A stretch of 64,000 bases of DNA from Nitratireductor arenosus (GTDB lineage: Bacteria; Pseudomonadota; Alphaproteobacteria; Rhizobiales; Rhizobiaceae), in the NCBI RefSeq assembly GCF_009742725.1, contig NZ_WPHG01000003.1, positions 558,001 through 622,000 on the forward strand, given 5' to 3'. The position numbers and the translations under genes were made by a program. The notes under the pieces were generated by a model. That model was not told where the DNA came from and ran no database searches. It saw only the letters and a list, made by a program, of their open reading frames with translations. Shown piece after piece: positions 28,450 to 37,492 of the stretch. How positions within the stretch are numbered: the first letter of the stretch is position 1; the number at the start of each line of letters is the position of its first letter.

Positions 28450-29408
28450 CACGCAGGCATCCGCTCGCCACGTTGCTTTTCGCCACGCTGACGCTCGCCG
28501 GATTTCCGGCAGCCGGCGCCGATGGCGACCGCGCGGGTGGTGCCGAAAAAGCACCCGTGGACCTACAGCGCTTCGGTGACAAACAGTCCGATCCCGCTTT
28601 CGGCGCCTACCAGCGCGGCCTTTACATCACCGCCTACAACCTCGCCCTGCCGCGTGCCGAGGACGGCGATCCCGCCGCCCAGGCGCTGGTCGCGGAAATC
28701 CTGGCGCGTGGGCTCGGCCTGCCGCGCGACCCGGCCGCGGCGGCCCGATGGTACGGCGAGGCAGCCAAGGCCGGCATTGCCGAGGCGCAGTTCCAATACG
28801 CGCTCGTGCTGTCCGACGGCAAATATGCCGGGCCCGACCCCGACCGCGCCTTCGAGCTGATGAAGGCCGCGGCCGACGCCGGCAATCGGCTCGCGATGTT
28901 CAACTTCGCCCAGATGCTGATCAACCGCGAAGGCGGCGAGGCGGGCCTCGCAAAAGCGGTCTCCTATTACGAAAAGGCCGCGGAGGCCGGTCTTCCCGAT
29001 GCCCAATACGCCATGGCCCAGCTCTACGCCAACGGCGTCGGCGGACGTCCGCGCGACGAGGCGCGGGCCCGCGAATACCTGGTCCTCGCCGCACGCCAGA
29101 ATTATGACACCGCGCAACTCGACCTCGCTACCTGGCTCGTAGAGGGCCGCGGCGGCAAGCGCGATTACGAGGCCGGCTTCGGCTGGATGAAGCGCGCGGC
29201 CGAAAGCGGCAATGTCGCGGCCCGCAACCGGCTGGCCAAGCTTTATGTCCACGGTCTGGGCACCGATCCGGACGCGATCGAGGCCGCCGCCTGGTACATC
29301 ACCGCGCGCCGCGCCGGACTGCGCGACCGCGATATGGACGATTTTCTCCAGGGCCTCACCGCCGAGGAACAGAAAAAGGCGATCGTGCGGGCCAACCGCC
29401 TGCGCTGA
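28446..29408 (+). CDS. Secreted Sel1-repeat (TPR-like) protein
   Basis: A 320-residue protein with a signal peptide ([19 protein letters not shown]) and about six Sel1 repeats between residues 55 and 290 ([80 protein letters not shown]). Such proteins act as periplasmic scaffolds or adaptors; no enzyme motif is present. Coupled to the ThiE-like gene through ATGA. A 106-base gap separates it from efp. Confidence 0.85.
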   Translation: MTRRHPLATLLFATLTLAGFPAAGADGDRAGGAEKAPVDLQRFGDKQSDPAFGAYQRGLYITAYNLALPRAEDGDPAAQALVAEILARGLGLPRDPAAAARWYGEAAKAGIAEAQFQYALVLSDGKYAGPDPDRAFELMKAAADAGNRLAMFNFAQMLINREGGEAGLAKAVSYYEKAAEAGLPDAQYAMAQLYANGVGGRPRDEARAREYLVLAARQNYDTAQLDLATWLVEGRGGKRDYEAGFGWMKRAAESGNVAARNRLAKLYVHGLGTDPDAIEAAAWYITARRAGLRDRDMDDFLQGLTAEEQKKAIVRANRLR

Positions 29409-29514
29409 GCCGGTTCCCGTACCGCTCTCGTCTTGCCTCCCCGGCGGAATTGTGTTCTTGGAAGCCGCGAAAAGGTGCCTGGCGCGCCGCAAGGTATTTT
29501 CTGGATTTGAACGC

Positions 29515-30078
29515 ATGAAGATCAACGGCAACGAAATCCGTCCCGGCAACGTGATCGAACACAATGGCGGGCTGTGGGTGGCGGTGAAGACCAACGCGGT
29601 CAAGCCCGGCAAGGGCGGCGCCTACAATCAGGTCGAGCTGAAGAACCTGATCGACGGCACCAAACTCAACGAACGTTTTCGCTCGGCCGAGACGGTCGAA
29701 CGGGTCCGGCTCGAGCAGAAGGATTTCACCTATCTCTACGAGCAGGACGAATCGCTGGTGTTCATGGACGCAGAAACCTATGAGCAGCTCGAATTGCAGA
29801 AGGATTTCGTCGGCGACCGCTCGTCGTTCCTGCAGGACGGCATGACCGTGACGGTCGAGCTTTACCAGGAAAAGCCGATCGGGGTGTCGCTTCCCGATCA
29901 GGTGACGCTGACGATCGCGGAGGCTGACCCGGTGGTCAAGGGCCAGACCGCGGCGTCCTCCTACAAGCCCGCCGTGCTCGAAAACGGCGTCCGCGTCATG
30001 GTCCCGCCCTTCATCGCGTCGGGCGAGCGCATCGTGGTCGACACCAACGAGATCACCTATATCCGCCGCGCCGACTGA
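29515..30078 (+). CDS. efp: Elongation factor P
   Basis: A 187-residue EF-P, which rescues ribosomes stalled at polyproline. Three beta domains are present: KOW-like N-terminal domain with [21 protein letters not shown], where Lys33 in PGKGG is the residue modified (beta-lysylated) in related bacteria; an OB domain with [19 protein letters not shown]; and the C-terminal signature [44 protein letters not shown] 29515 gives the standard N-terminus ([18 protein letters not shown]). Confidence 0.96.
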   Translation: MKINGNEIRPGNVIEHNGGLWVAVKTNAVKPGKGGAYNQVELKNLIDGTKLNERFRSAETVERVRLEQKDFTYLYEQDESLVFMDAETYEQLELQKDFVGDRSSFLQDGMTVTVELYQEKPIGVSLPDQVTLTIAEADPVVKGQTAASSYKPAVLENGVRVMVPPFIASGERIVVDTNEITYIRRAD

Positions 30079-30105
30079 CGGCGTCCGCGAAGAAAGTCCG
30101 GTCCA

Positions 30106-30906
30106 ATGGCGCGTTCCGCGATCATCAATGTCATGGTGCAGGCCGCCGTCAAGGCCGGCCGCTCACTCGCGCGCGATTTCGGCGAGGTGCAGAACCTGCA
30201 GGTCTCGCTGAAGGGACCCGGCGACTATGTCAGTCAGGCCGACCGCCGCGCCGAGGAGATCGTCCATACCGAACTCGCGCGCGCCCGGCCCGGCTATGCC
30301 TTCCTGATGGAGGAGAGCGGCGCGCTCGACGGCGACGACAATCAGCATCGCTGGATCGTCGATCCGCTCGACGGCACCACTAATTTCCTGCACGGTATCC
30401 CTTTGTTCGCGGTCTCGATCGCGCTCGAACGCCAGGGCCAGCTCGTCGCCGGCCTGGTCTACAACCCGGCCATGGACGAGCTCTACACGGCCGAACGCGG
30501 CGGCGGCGCCTTCATGAACGACCGCCGGCTGCGCGTTGCCGGCCGTTCGAAACTCACAGATTGCGTGATCGGCACCGGCATCCCGCATCTCGGCCGGGGT
30601 CATCACGGCAACGCGCTGATCGAGCTGCGCAATGTCATGGGTGAAAGCTCCGGCATCCGGCGCATGGGCGCGGCCGCGCTTGACCTTGCCTATGTGGCGG
30701 CCGGGCGGCTTGACGGTTTTTGGGAACACGGCCTGTCGCCGTGGGACATGGCGGCCGGCGCGCTCATGATCCGCGAGGCCGGCGGTTTCGTCACCGATTT
30801 CGACGGCGGCGCGGATTTCCTCGATACCGGCTCGATCGTGGCCGGCAACGAGACGATCCACCGCATCCTGTCCAAGCAGCTTAAGAAAACGCTGCCCGCC
30901 CGCTGA
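30106..30906 (+). CDS. suhB: Inositol monophosphatase family protein
   Basis: A 266-residue Mg-dependent, Li-sensitive type phosphatase. The metal-binding motifs are FLMEESG near 67, WIVDPLDGTTNFLHGIP near 84-100, and GLSPWDMAAGALMIREAGG near 210. The preference may be inositol-1-phosphate or another sugar phosphate; SuhB also takes part in rRNA transcription antitermination in E. coli. It follows efp by 27 bases, a pairing seen in other rhizobia, and may share its transcript. Confidence 0.9.
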   Translation: MARSAIINVMVQAAVKAGRSLARDFGEVQNLQVSLKGPGDYVSQADRRAEEIVHTELARARPGYAFLMEESGALDGDDNQHRWIVDPLDGTTNFLHGIPLFAVSIALERQGQLVAGLVYNPAMDELYTAERGGGAFMNDRRLRVAGRSKLTDCVIGTGIPHLGRGHHGNALIELRNVMGESSGIRRMGAAALDLAYVAAGRLDGFWEHGLSPWDMAAGALMIREAGGFVTDFDGGADFLDTGSIVAGNETIHRILSKQLKKTLPAR

Positions 30907-31007
30907 GCGGCCGGCCCGGTCCAGACCCGCCGGCGGGCCAGGAAATATTTCCCTGTCCGGGGCGACTGCTCTACAGTTTCGTCACATCCGCCCGGTAGTG
31001 TAACGGT

Positions 31008-31694
31008 ATGGACGATATGCGGATCAGCGACGAGAACGAACTCCCCTTTCGCGGACGATTTCATCACACCCCGGCCGAACGCTGGGCCGACGGCATCGTG
31101 CACGCTGTCGGCATCGTGTTGGCGATCGCGGCGGGCTCGACCCTGCTCGCCCTGTCGGCATTCAATACCGCTCCGGCCGAATATGTCGCGGTGATCTTCT
31201 ACGTGGCCTCGCTGCTGACGGTGTTTTCGATCTCGTGCGCCTATAATTTATGGCCGGTATCGCCGGCGAAATGGATTCTGCGCCGCTTCGACCACGCCGC
31301 CATCTTCCTTTTGATCGCCGGCACATACACGCCCTTTCTGGCACAGCTTGCGACCGGCACGGCGACGACGATGCTTGTCGTGGTATGGACGGCGGCCGCA
31401 CTGGGGATTTCGGTGAAGCTTTTTCTGCCCGGTCGCTACGACCGCGTCGCGGTCGCCTTTTACCTGGCGATCGGCTGGAGCGGCATCGTCGTGGTCGGCG
31501 AGATCGTCGATGTGCTGCCGCATTCCACTCTTTGGCTGATCGTCGCCGGCGGCATGGCCTATTCGTCCGGTGTCCTGTTTTTCGCGTGGCACAAACTGCG
31601 TTTCCAGTCCGCGGTCTGGCACGGTTTCGTGGTCTCGGGTGCGGGACTCCACCTCGCTGCCATGCTGGACCTGATGGTGATCAGCCGCTCCTGA
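31008..31694 (+). CDS. Hemolysin III / PAQR family membrane protein
   Basis: A 228-residue protein with seven predicted transmembrane helices and the family signatures ADGIVHAVGIVLAIAAGS (His in helix 1), RRFDHAAIFLLIAGTYTPFL (the conserved HxxxF, GTYTP) and FFAWHKLRFQSAVWHGFVVSGAGLHLAAM (His cluster at the end). In PAQR proteins these His and Asp residues bind zinc. Despite the name, hemolytic activity is not expected. The physiological role in bacteria is unsettled. Confidence 0.88.
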   Translation: MDDMRISDENELPFRGRFHHTPAERWADGIVHAVGIVLAIAAGSTLLALSAFNTAPAEYVAVIFYVASLLTVFSISCAYNLWPVSPAKWILRRFDHAAIFLLIAGTYTPFLAQLATGTATTMLVVVWTAAALGISVKLFLPGRYDRVAVAFYLAIGWSGIVVVGEIVDVLPHSTLWLIVAGGMAYSSGVLFFAWHKLRFQSAVWHGFVVSGAGLHLAAMLDLMVISRS

Positions 31695-31791
31695 CCCTTC
31701 GCGTCGCGCGGCGTGGCAACTTTCAATTTCGTCACAATTCCGCTTAGGATCGCGCACACGGTTTGGGCGGGATCGGATTCGAGGCTTGGCA

Positions 31792-32823
31792 ATGGCATGG
31801 TTACGAAATCTTGCGGAAGACGGGTTGGCGGGGCAGGCCGACTATGATCCGCACAAATTGTCGAGTCCGCAGATTTTTCTGCTCTCCATGCTCATTTTCC
31901 TGGCGATTGCCGGCTTCGTCGCCGCGATCCTCTATCGTCAGATATCCTCGGCTTTCGCGACCAATCCGGGCCTGAACGGCCTGATCCTGGGCGTTCTCGT
32001 CGTCGGAATCCTGCTCGTGTTCAGCCATGTCGTGCGGCTTTTTCGCGAGATACGCTGGGTGAACTCGTTCCGGCTTGGCACGGAGACCGGCAATCCGGTC
32101 CTGCTCGCGCCGATGAAGGTAATGCTGAGCCGTTCCTCGGCGACGGCGCTGACCACCTTGTCGATGCGCTCGATCCTCGATTCGATCGCCACCCGGCTCG
32201 ACGAGAGTCGCGACATTTCCCGCTATCTGATCGGCCTGCTGGTCTTCCTCGGGCTACTCGGCACATTTTGGGGCCTGTTGCAGACGATCGGCGCCATCGG
32301 CAACACCATCCAGTCGCTCGACCCCGCCTCGGGCGATACCAACGACGTGCTCGACGCGCTGAAATCGGGCCTGGCCGCGCCGCTGGCCGGCATGGGCACG
32401 GCGTTTTCCTCCTCGCTGTTCGGCCTGGCCGGCTCGCTGGTGCTCGGCTTTCTCGATCTGCAGGCCGGTCGCGCCCAAAACCGGTTCTATACCGAACTCG
32501 AAAACTGGCTGTCCTCGGTCACCGATCTCGATTCCGACACGCCGGTTGTCGCCGAGACCGCCAATACCGGTTCGGCCGAGGAAATCCGCATGGTCGCCGA
32601 GCGCCTGCGGTCGCTTCAGGAGGCGGGCGGGTCGAGCCAGCGCGTCGCGACCTCGATGGCGAACCTGGCCGAGGGCATATCCGGCCTGGTCAAGAATATG
32701 CGCAACGAGCAGCAATTGATGCGCGACTGGGTCGAGGCGCAGTCGGAGGAGCAAAAGGCGACACGCGCCGCGCTCGAGAAGATCGCCGCGGCGCTCGACC
32801 CTGACAAACAGGGAGCCGATTGA
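31792..32823 (+). CDS. MotA/TolQ/ExbB-type proton channel protein
   Basis: A 343-residue inner-membrane protein. Two hydrophobic segments near the N-terminus (IFLLSMLIFLAIAGFVAAIL and LNGLILGVLVVGILLVFSHVV) are followed by the core of the MotA/ExbB family: RYLIGLLVFLGLLGTFWGLLQTIGAIG and SGLAAPLAGMGTAFSSSLFGLAGSLVLGFLDL. The C-terminal 100 residues are helical and cytoplasmic. It pairs with the OmpA-like gene one base downstream of its stop. Together they resemble a 5:2 ion-driven motor unit outside a flagellar cluster. ATG 31792 was chosen over TTG 31786. Confidence 0.85.
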   Translation: MAWLRNLAEDGLAGQADYDPHKLSSPQIFLLSMLIFLAIAGFVAAILYRQISSAFATNPGLNGLILGVLVVGILLVFSHVVRLFREIRWVNSFRLGTETGNPVLLAPMKVMLSRSSATALTTLSMRSILDSIATRLDESRDISRYLIGLLVFLGLLGTFWGLLQTIGAIGNTIQSLDPASGDTNDVLDALKSGLAAPLAGMGTAFSSSLFGLAGSLVLGFLDLQAGRAQNRFYTELENWLSSVTDLDSDTPVVAETANTGSAEEIRMVAERLRSLQEAGGSSQRVATSMANLAEGISGLVKNMRNEQQLMRDWVEAQSEEQKATRAALEKIAAALDPDKQGAD

Positions 32824-32824
32824 G

Positions 32825-33856
32825 ATGGCGCTGGCGCGCGGCCGGCAGCGCAATCGCGGCGTCGACTACTGGCCGGGCTTCGTCGACGCCCTGTCGACGC
32901 TGCTGCTCGCCATCATGTTCCTGCTGTCGGTCTTCGTGCTGGCGCAATTCCTGCTCAGCCGCGAAATCACCGGCAAGGACGCGGTCTTGAACCGCCTCAA
33001 TTCGCAGATCAACGAACTGACCCAGCTTCTCGCCCTGGAACGCTCCAACAATCAGGATTCGGAAGACCAACTCGCCAATTTGCGTGCCTCGCTCGAGGCC
33101 ACCCAGGCCGAACGCTCGCGGCTGGAGGAGCTGTTGTCCGCCGGCGCCGGCGCCGATCAGGCCGCCGGGGAACGCATCGGCGCGCTGTCTGGCGCGCTCG
33201 ACCAGGAACGCCGCATCTCGCAGCGCGCGTTGTCGCAGGTCGAGTTGCTCAACCAGCAGATATCGGCTCTGCGCAAGCAGATCGCCGCGCTCGAGGACGC
33301 GCTCGAGGTTTCCGAGAAGCGCGACCGCGAATCCAACGTCAAGATCGCCGATCTGGGGCGGCGCCTTAACGTCGCGCTGGCGCAACGCGTGCAGGAACTC
33401 AACCGCTACCGCTCCGATTTCTTCGGCCGGCTGCGCGAGATCCTGTCCGACCGCGAAAATATCCGCATCGTCGGCGATCGTTTCGTGTTCCAGTCGGAGG
33501 TTCTGTTTCCGTCGGGGGCAGAGGTGATCAACGAGGCCGGGCGCGTGGAGATGAAAAAACTCGCCGACGCCATCCTCGATCTGCAACGGGAAATCCCGCC
33601 GGAGATCAACTGGGTGCTGCGCGTCGACGGCCATACCGACAATGTGCCGCTGTCGGGCACCGGGCGGTATCGCGACAATTGGGAACTTTCCTCGGCGCGC
33701 GCGACCTCGGTGGTGAAGTTCCTGATCGAAAACGGTGTCCCGGCCAACCGTCTGGTCGCCGCCGGCTTCGGCGAATTCCAGCCGCTCGAGGAAGGCGACA
33801 CGCCGGACGTGCGTGCCCGCAACCGGCGTATCGAACTCAAACTGACCGAGCGTTAG
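32825..33856 (+). CDS. MotB-like OmpA/peptidoglycan-binding protein
   Basis: A 343-residue protein with one N-terminal transmembrane helix (YWPGFVDALSTLLLAIMFLLSVFVLAQFLL). A long periplasmic coiled coil follows (about 50-180), then a C-terminal OmpA-like domain (LRVDGHTDNVPLSGTGRYRDNWELSSARATSVVKFL, and RARNRRIELKLTER at the end). Asp21 at the mouth of the helix, in VDALSTLL, matches the proton-carrying Asp of MotB. It starts one base after its partner's stop. The pair probably converts proton flow into work on the cell wall; the process is unknown. Confidence 0.87.
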   Translation: MALARGRQRNRGVDYWPGFVDALSTLLLAIMFLLSVFVLAQFLLSREITGKDAVLNRLNSQINELTQLLALERSNNQDSEDQLANLRASLEATQAERSRLEELLSAGAGADQAAGERIGALSGALDQERRISQRALSQVELLNQQISALRKQIAALEDALEVSEKRDRESNVKIADLGRRLNVALAQRVQELNRYRSDFFGRLREILSDRENIRIVGDRFVFQSEVLFPSGAEVINEAGRVEMKKLADAILDLQREIPPEINWVLRVDGHTDNVPLSGTGRYRDNWELSSARATSVVKFLIENGVPANRLVAAGFGEFQPLEEGDTPDVRARNRRIELKLTER

Positions 33857-33860
33857 TGCC

Positions 33861-34214
33861 CTACCAGCCGGCGACAAGCGCCAACAGCGCCAATGCGCCC
33901 GGGATCGCCTGCACGAACAGGATCTTGCGCGACACGGTCGCCGCGCCGGCCAGGCCCGCGATCACCACGCAGCCAAGAAAAAACGCCTTGATGGCGAACC
34001 CGTCGCCTCCCAGCCACAGTCCCCAGGCGAGGCCGGCGGCCAAAAAGCCGTTGTAGAGGCCCTGGTTCATTGCCAGCGCCTTGGACTGGGCGGAAAATTC
34101 GGCCGTCGTGCCGAATACCTTGCGGCCGGCGGGCGTGTCCCACACGACCATCTCGAGATAGAGGAAATAGAGGTGAAGCAAGGCCACAAGGCCGGTCAGC
34201 GCGGTTGCAATCAT
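33861..34214 (-). CDS. DUF1304 family membrane protein
   Basis: A 117-residue protein with four hydrophobic helices. The N-terminal TALTGLVALLHLYFLYLEMVVWDTPAGRKVFG and NQGLYNGFLAAGLAWGLW are the conserved DUF1304 features. Function is unknown. It converges on the OmpA-like gene with four bases between stop codons and is divergent from the FAD dehydrogenase. Confidence 0.86.
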   Translation of the reverse strand: MIATALTGLVALLHLYFLYLEMVVWDTPAGRKVFGTTAEFSAQSKALAMNQGLYNGFLAAGLAWGLWLGGDGFAIKAFFLGCVVIAGLAGAATVSRKILFVQAIPGALALLALVAGW

Positions 34215-34375
34215 CGTCGGCGGTCCGTTGTTGGCGAAAGGTCCGCACCAAGCCTAGGCCGATTGGCTGCGAATGGAAGCGCTACAGCAAGGGCGGCAGC
34301 GGCATGATTGTAAGGCGGCGCAAATCGCCTACGATGATGTCAAGGAACGGCGCGGCGGGAAGGGAAGGCAGCGAT

Positions 34376-36031
34376 ATGGCGACGGATGCGGATGCGATTA
34401 TCGTCGGCGGCGGATTGGCCGGGCTGGTGGCCGCGGCGGAGATCGCCGATGCCGGCAAGCGCGTCATCGTCCTCGACCAAGAGGGCGAGACCTCGCTCGG
34501 CGGTCAGGCCTTCTGGTCGCTCGGCGGCCTGTTTTTCGTCGACAGTCCCGAACAACGCCGGCTGCGCATCAAAGACAGCCGCGACCTTGCCATGCACGAT
34601 TGGCTCGGCTCGGCGCAGTTCGACCGGCCGCACGATCACTGGCCGCGACGGTGGGCGCAGGCCTATGTTGATTTCGCCGCCGGCGAAATGCGGTCGTGGC
34701 TGCACGCCATGGGCATGCGCTGGTTTCCCGTCGTCGGCTGGGCCGAGCGTGGCGGCGGCTTTGCCGACGGCCACGGCAATTCCGTGCCACGTTTCCACAT
34801 CACCTGGGGAACCGGGCCCGGCGTGCTCGAACCGTTCGTGCGCCGCGTGCGTGCACATGCCGCCGAAGGCCGGATCGTACTGAAATTCCGCCACCGGGTC
34901 AGCCGCCTGGTCAGAACCGATGGCAGGGTCACCGGTGCGGCCGGCGAAATCCTCGAACCCTCAAGCGTCGAACGCGGCGAGCGGTCGGGCCGGGCCGCCG
35001 TCGGCGAGTTCGAGCTCGCCGCAGGCGCCGTCGTGGTGGCGAGCGGCGGCATCGGCGGCGATTTCGACCTGGTGCGCAAGAACTGGCCGGTGGAGCGGCT
35101 TGGACTGCCACCGGTCACCATGGTCGCAGGCGTGCCGCATCATGTCGATGGCCGCATGATCGCGATCACCAGGGATGCCGGTGGCGCCGTTATCAATGCC
35201 GACCGGATGTGGCACTATACGGAGGGGGTGAAGAACTGGTCGCCGATCTGGCCGAACCATGGCATCCGCATCCTGCCCGGCCCGTCCTCGTTGTGGCTCG
35301 ACGCCACCGGTAACCGCCTGCCCGCGCCCTGCCTGCCGGGCTTCGACACGCTCGCGACCCTGAGGCACATCCTTTCGACCGGGCACGACTATTCCTGGTT
35401 CATCCTGACCCAGAAGATCATCAAGAAGGAATTCGCGCTCTCCGGCTCCGAACAGAATCCCGACTTCACCGCCAAGAGCTGGCGCGCGGTGCTGAAAAGC
35501 CGGCGCGGGGCCGGGGCGCCGCCGCCTGTCGAGGCCTTCAAGGAAAAGGGCGAGGATTTCATCGTGCGCGACACGCTCGCCGAGCTGGTCGAGGCGATGA
35601 ATGCGCTCACCGATGAAAAACTGCTCGATCATGACCGCATCAAGGCCCAGATCGAGGCCCGCGACTGCCAGATCGACAACCCGTTCTCCAAGGATGCCCA
35701 AATCACCGCCATCCGTGGCGCCCGCGCCTATCTCGGCGACAAGCTGATCCGCACCGCCGCGCCGCACAAGATGCTCGATCCGAAGAACGGCCCGCTGATC
35801 GCCGTGCGCCTGCACGTGCTGACCCGCAAATCGCTCGGCGGGCTGCATACCGATCTCGAAAGCCGCGTGCTCGACAGTGCCGGCAACCCGGTTCCAGGCC
35901 TGTACGCGGCCGGCGAGGTCGCCGGTTTCGGCGGCGGCGGATATCACGGCTACAACGCGCTCGAAGGCACTTTTCTCGGCGGCTGCATCTTTTCCGGCCG
36001 CGCGGCCGGGCGCCACATCGCCGCTTCCTGA
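34376..36031 (+). CDS. FAD-binding dehydrogenase (fumarate reductase/ketosteroid dehydrogenase-like)
   Basis: A 551-residue flavoprotein of the COG3573 type. The dinucleotide-binding motif is AIIVGGGLAGLVAAAEIADAGKRVIVLDQE at residues 8-37. GGQAFWSLGGLFFVDSPEQRRLRIKDS follows, and GLYAAGEVAGFGGGGYHGYNALEGTFLGGCIFSGRAAG closes the FAD site. The middle domain fits a substrate-capping region. It probably oxidises or reduces an organic acid or steroid-like ring; the exact substrate cannot be told. The ribosome site AGGGAAGG precedes ATG 34376. A gntR gene follows within 25 bases. Confidence 0.85.
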   Translation: MATDADAIIVGGGLAGLVAAAEIADAGKRVIVLDQEGETSLGGQAFWSLGGLFFVDSPEQRRLRIKDSRDLAMHDWLGSAQFDRPHDHWPRRWAQAYVDFAAGEMRSWLHAMGMRWFPVVGWAERGGGFADGHGNSVPRFHITWGTGPGVLEPFVRRVRAHAAEGRIVLKFRHRVSRLVRTDGRVTGAAGEILEPSSVERGERSGRAAVGEFELAAGAVVVASGGIGGDFDLVRKNWPVERLGLPPVTMVAGVPHHVDGRMIAITRDAGGAVINADRMWHYTEGVKNWSPIWPNHGIRILPGPSSLWLDATGNRLPAPCLPGFDTLATLRHILSTGHDYSWFILTQKIIKKEFALSGSEQNPDFTAKSWRAVLKSRRGAGAPPPVEAFKEKGEDFIVRDTLAELVEAMNALTDEKLLDHDRIKAQIEARDCQIDNPFSKDAQITAIRGARAYLGDKLIRTAAPHKMLDPKNGPLIAVRLHVLTRKSLGGLHTDLESRVLDSAGNPVPGLYAAGEVAGFGGGGYHGYNALEGTFLGGCIFSGRAAGRHIAAS

Positions 36032-36055
36032 CCCTGTTTCGGAAACCTAACGCGC

Positions 36056-36712
36056 ATGACCATCAACGCCTCTTCCACGGTCGAGCAAATCGCCGCCCAC
36101 GTCACTGCGGCTGTCCGCGCCGGCCAGCTCGCGCCCGGTCAGCGGCTGACCGAAGCTGAGTTTTCCGCCCGTCTCGGCGTATCGCGTTCCTCCGTGCGCG
36201 AGGCCTTCAGCCGGCTGACCGCGGACGGGCTGCTTGCGCTTGCCCCGCATCGCGGCGTCACCGTTCGCCGGCTGACCCGTGGCGAGGTCGACAACCTGTT
36301 CGCGGTGCGCGGCGCGCTCGAGGCGCTGGCCGTGCGCTTGGCAACGCCGGCTCTCAGCGCAGCGCCGGCGCGGCTTGCAGCCTTGCGCCGCGACATGGAC
36401 GCGGCCGCCGAGGCCAACGACATGAACGGTTTTTCCGACCTCAATGCGCGGTTTCACGCGCTTTTCACCGAAACCGCCGGCAACGACCTGCTCGGCGACA
36501 CGCTCGCAAGGCTGTCGAACTCGATCTACTGGCTGCAGTTCAGGGTGATGGTCGACCGAAGCGCCGTCTTCCGGACCAACCGCGAACATGTCCGCATTGC
36601 CGATGCGGTTCTGGCCGGTGACGCGGCCGGCGCGCAAGCGGCGATGCTTGCCCATGTCGAGACCGCACGCCGGCTGATCCAATCGCTGGACGATGATCAT
36701 TTCGCGCCCTGA
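36056..36712 (+). CDS. GntR family transcriptional regulator, FCD type
   Basis: A 218-residue FadR-like regulator. The winged helix is at 7-70 (AGQLAPGQRLTEAEFSARLGVSRSSVREAFSRLTADGLLALAPHRGVTVR). An FCD ligand domain follows (VRGALEALAVRLATPALS, DLNARFHALFTETAGNDLL, HVRIADAVLAGDAAGAQAAMLAHVE), whose His/Asp residues usually bind a metal and a small carboxylate. It sits directly behind the FAD dehydrogenase and directly before a palindromic operator and the deiodinase-like gene, which it probably controls. Confidence 0.9.
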   Translation: MTINASSTVEQIAAHVTAAVRAGQLAPGQRLTEAEFSARLGVSRSSVREAFSRLTADGLLALAPHRGVTVRRLTRGEVDNLFAVRGALEALAVRLATPALSAAPARLAALRRDMDAAAEANDMNGFSDLNARFHALFTETAGNDLLGDTLARLSNSIYWLQFRVMVDRSAVFRTNREHVRIADAVLAGDAAGAQAAMLAHVETARRLIQSLDDDHFAP

Positions 36713-36732
36713 TACGCCCGGGATGATCTGGC

Positions 36733-36778
36733 TTGACGCCGCGATAATTGTCTGACAATATCGTCAGACAATTATCGC
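36733..36778 (+). promoter_or_regulatory. Promoter with tandem palindromic operators (GntR/FCD candidate)
   Basis: A TTGACG -35 candidate (36733-36738) is followed 17 bases later by CAATAT as a possible -10. Across this spacer and -10 lie two abutting 13-bp palindromes, ATTGTCTGACAAT (36747-36759) and ATCGTCAGACAAT (36760-36772). They form part of a larger perfect 16-bp inverted repeat (36741-36756 with 36763-36778). The half-site GTC-N-GAC fits an FCD-type GntR dimer. Occupancy would block the promoter of the deiodinase-like gene, whose start is 16 bases downstream. Confidence 0.78.
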
Positions 36779-36793
36779 AAGGTGGAGTGGATC

Positions 36794-37483
36794 GTGGAAA
36801 AAACCCAGACCAGGGAATATCAGCCCGTCCCCTTGCCGGACTATCGCGAGTTGGCCGTCGAGGAGATGCGCGCCCGCGCCAAGGCCTTTTATGACGAGAT
36901 CCGCACCCGCCACACCGTGCGCGATTTCTCCCCGCGCCCCGTACCACGCGACATCATCGAAACCTGCATCCGCGCCGCCGGTACCGCGCCCAACGGCGCC
37001 AACCACCAGCCCTGGCATTTCGCCGTGATCGGCGATCCCGCGCTCAAGAAGCGCATCCGCGAAGCCGCGGAAGTCGAGGAGCAGGCCTTTTACGCCGGCC
37101 GGGGCGGCGCGGAATGGCTGGCGGCCCTCGCTCCGCTTGGCACGGATGCCGAAAAACCCTTCCTGGAGGAGGCGCCGTGGCTGATCTGCATTTTCGGCGA
37201 GCGGCGTAGCCGCTCGGCCGACGGCGTCAGGCGCAAGAACTATTATGTGCCGGAATCGGTCTCGATCGCGACCGGGTTTCTGATCGCGGCCCTGCACCGT
37301 GCCGGGCTGGCGACACTGACCCATACGCCCAACCCGATGAGTTTCCTCAACGAATTGTGCGGCCGCGACCCGCACGACAAACCCTATATCCTGATGGTCG
37401 TGGGCTTTCCGAAGGACGACGCGACGATCCCCGCCCATGCCATGGACAAAAAGCCGATCGAGGAGATCGCAACCTTTCTGTGA
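36794..37483 (+). CDS. Nitroreductase-fold protein, iodotyrosine deiodinase-like
   Basis: A 229-residue FMN protein. [14 protein letters not shown] and [19 protein letters not shown] are the FMN-phosphate and ring-binding segments; [32 protein letters not shown] and [24 protein letters not shown] follow human iodotyrosine deiodinase (IYD) closely. Glu96, Tyr100 and Lys121 fall at the spacing of IYD Glu157, Tyr161 and Lys182, which grip the amino acid part of halotyrosine. GTG 36794 has AAGGTGGAG six bases upstream; GTG 36782 is the alternative. Likely a reductive dehalogenase of halogenated tyrosine or a similar phenol. Family comparison is from memory. Confidence 0.82.
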   Translation: MEKTQTREYQPVPLPDYRELAVEEMRARAKAFYDEIRTRHTVRDFSPRPVPRDIIETCIRAAGTAPNGANHQPWHFAVIGDPALKKRIREAAEVEEQAFYAGRGGAEWLAALAPLGTDAEKPFLEEAPWLICIFGERRSRSADGVRRKNYYVPESVSIATGFLIAALHRAGLATLTHTPNPMSFLNELCGRDPHDKPYILMVVGFPKDDATIPAHAMDKKPIEEIATFL

Positions 37484-37492
37484 TCCGCAACG

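Noticed and set aside
30988-31014. A stretch (CCGGTAGTGTAACGGTATGG) resembling a tRNA 5' half and D-arm
   Set aside because: No anticodon stem, T-arm or acceptor partner follows; the hemolysin III gene begins inside it.
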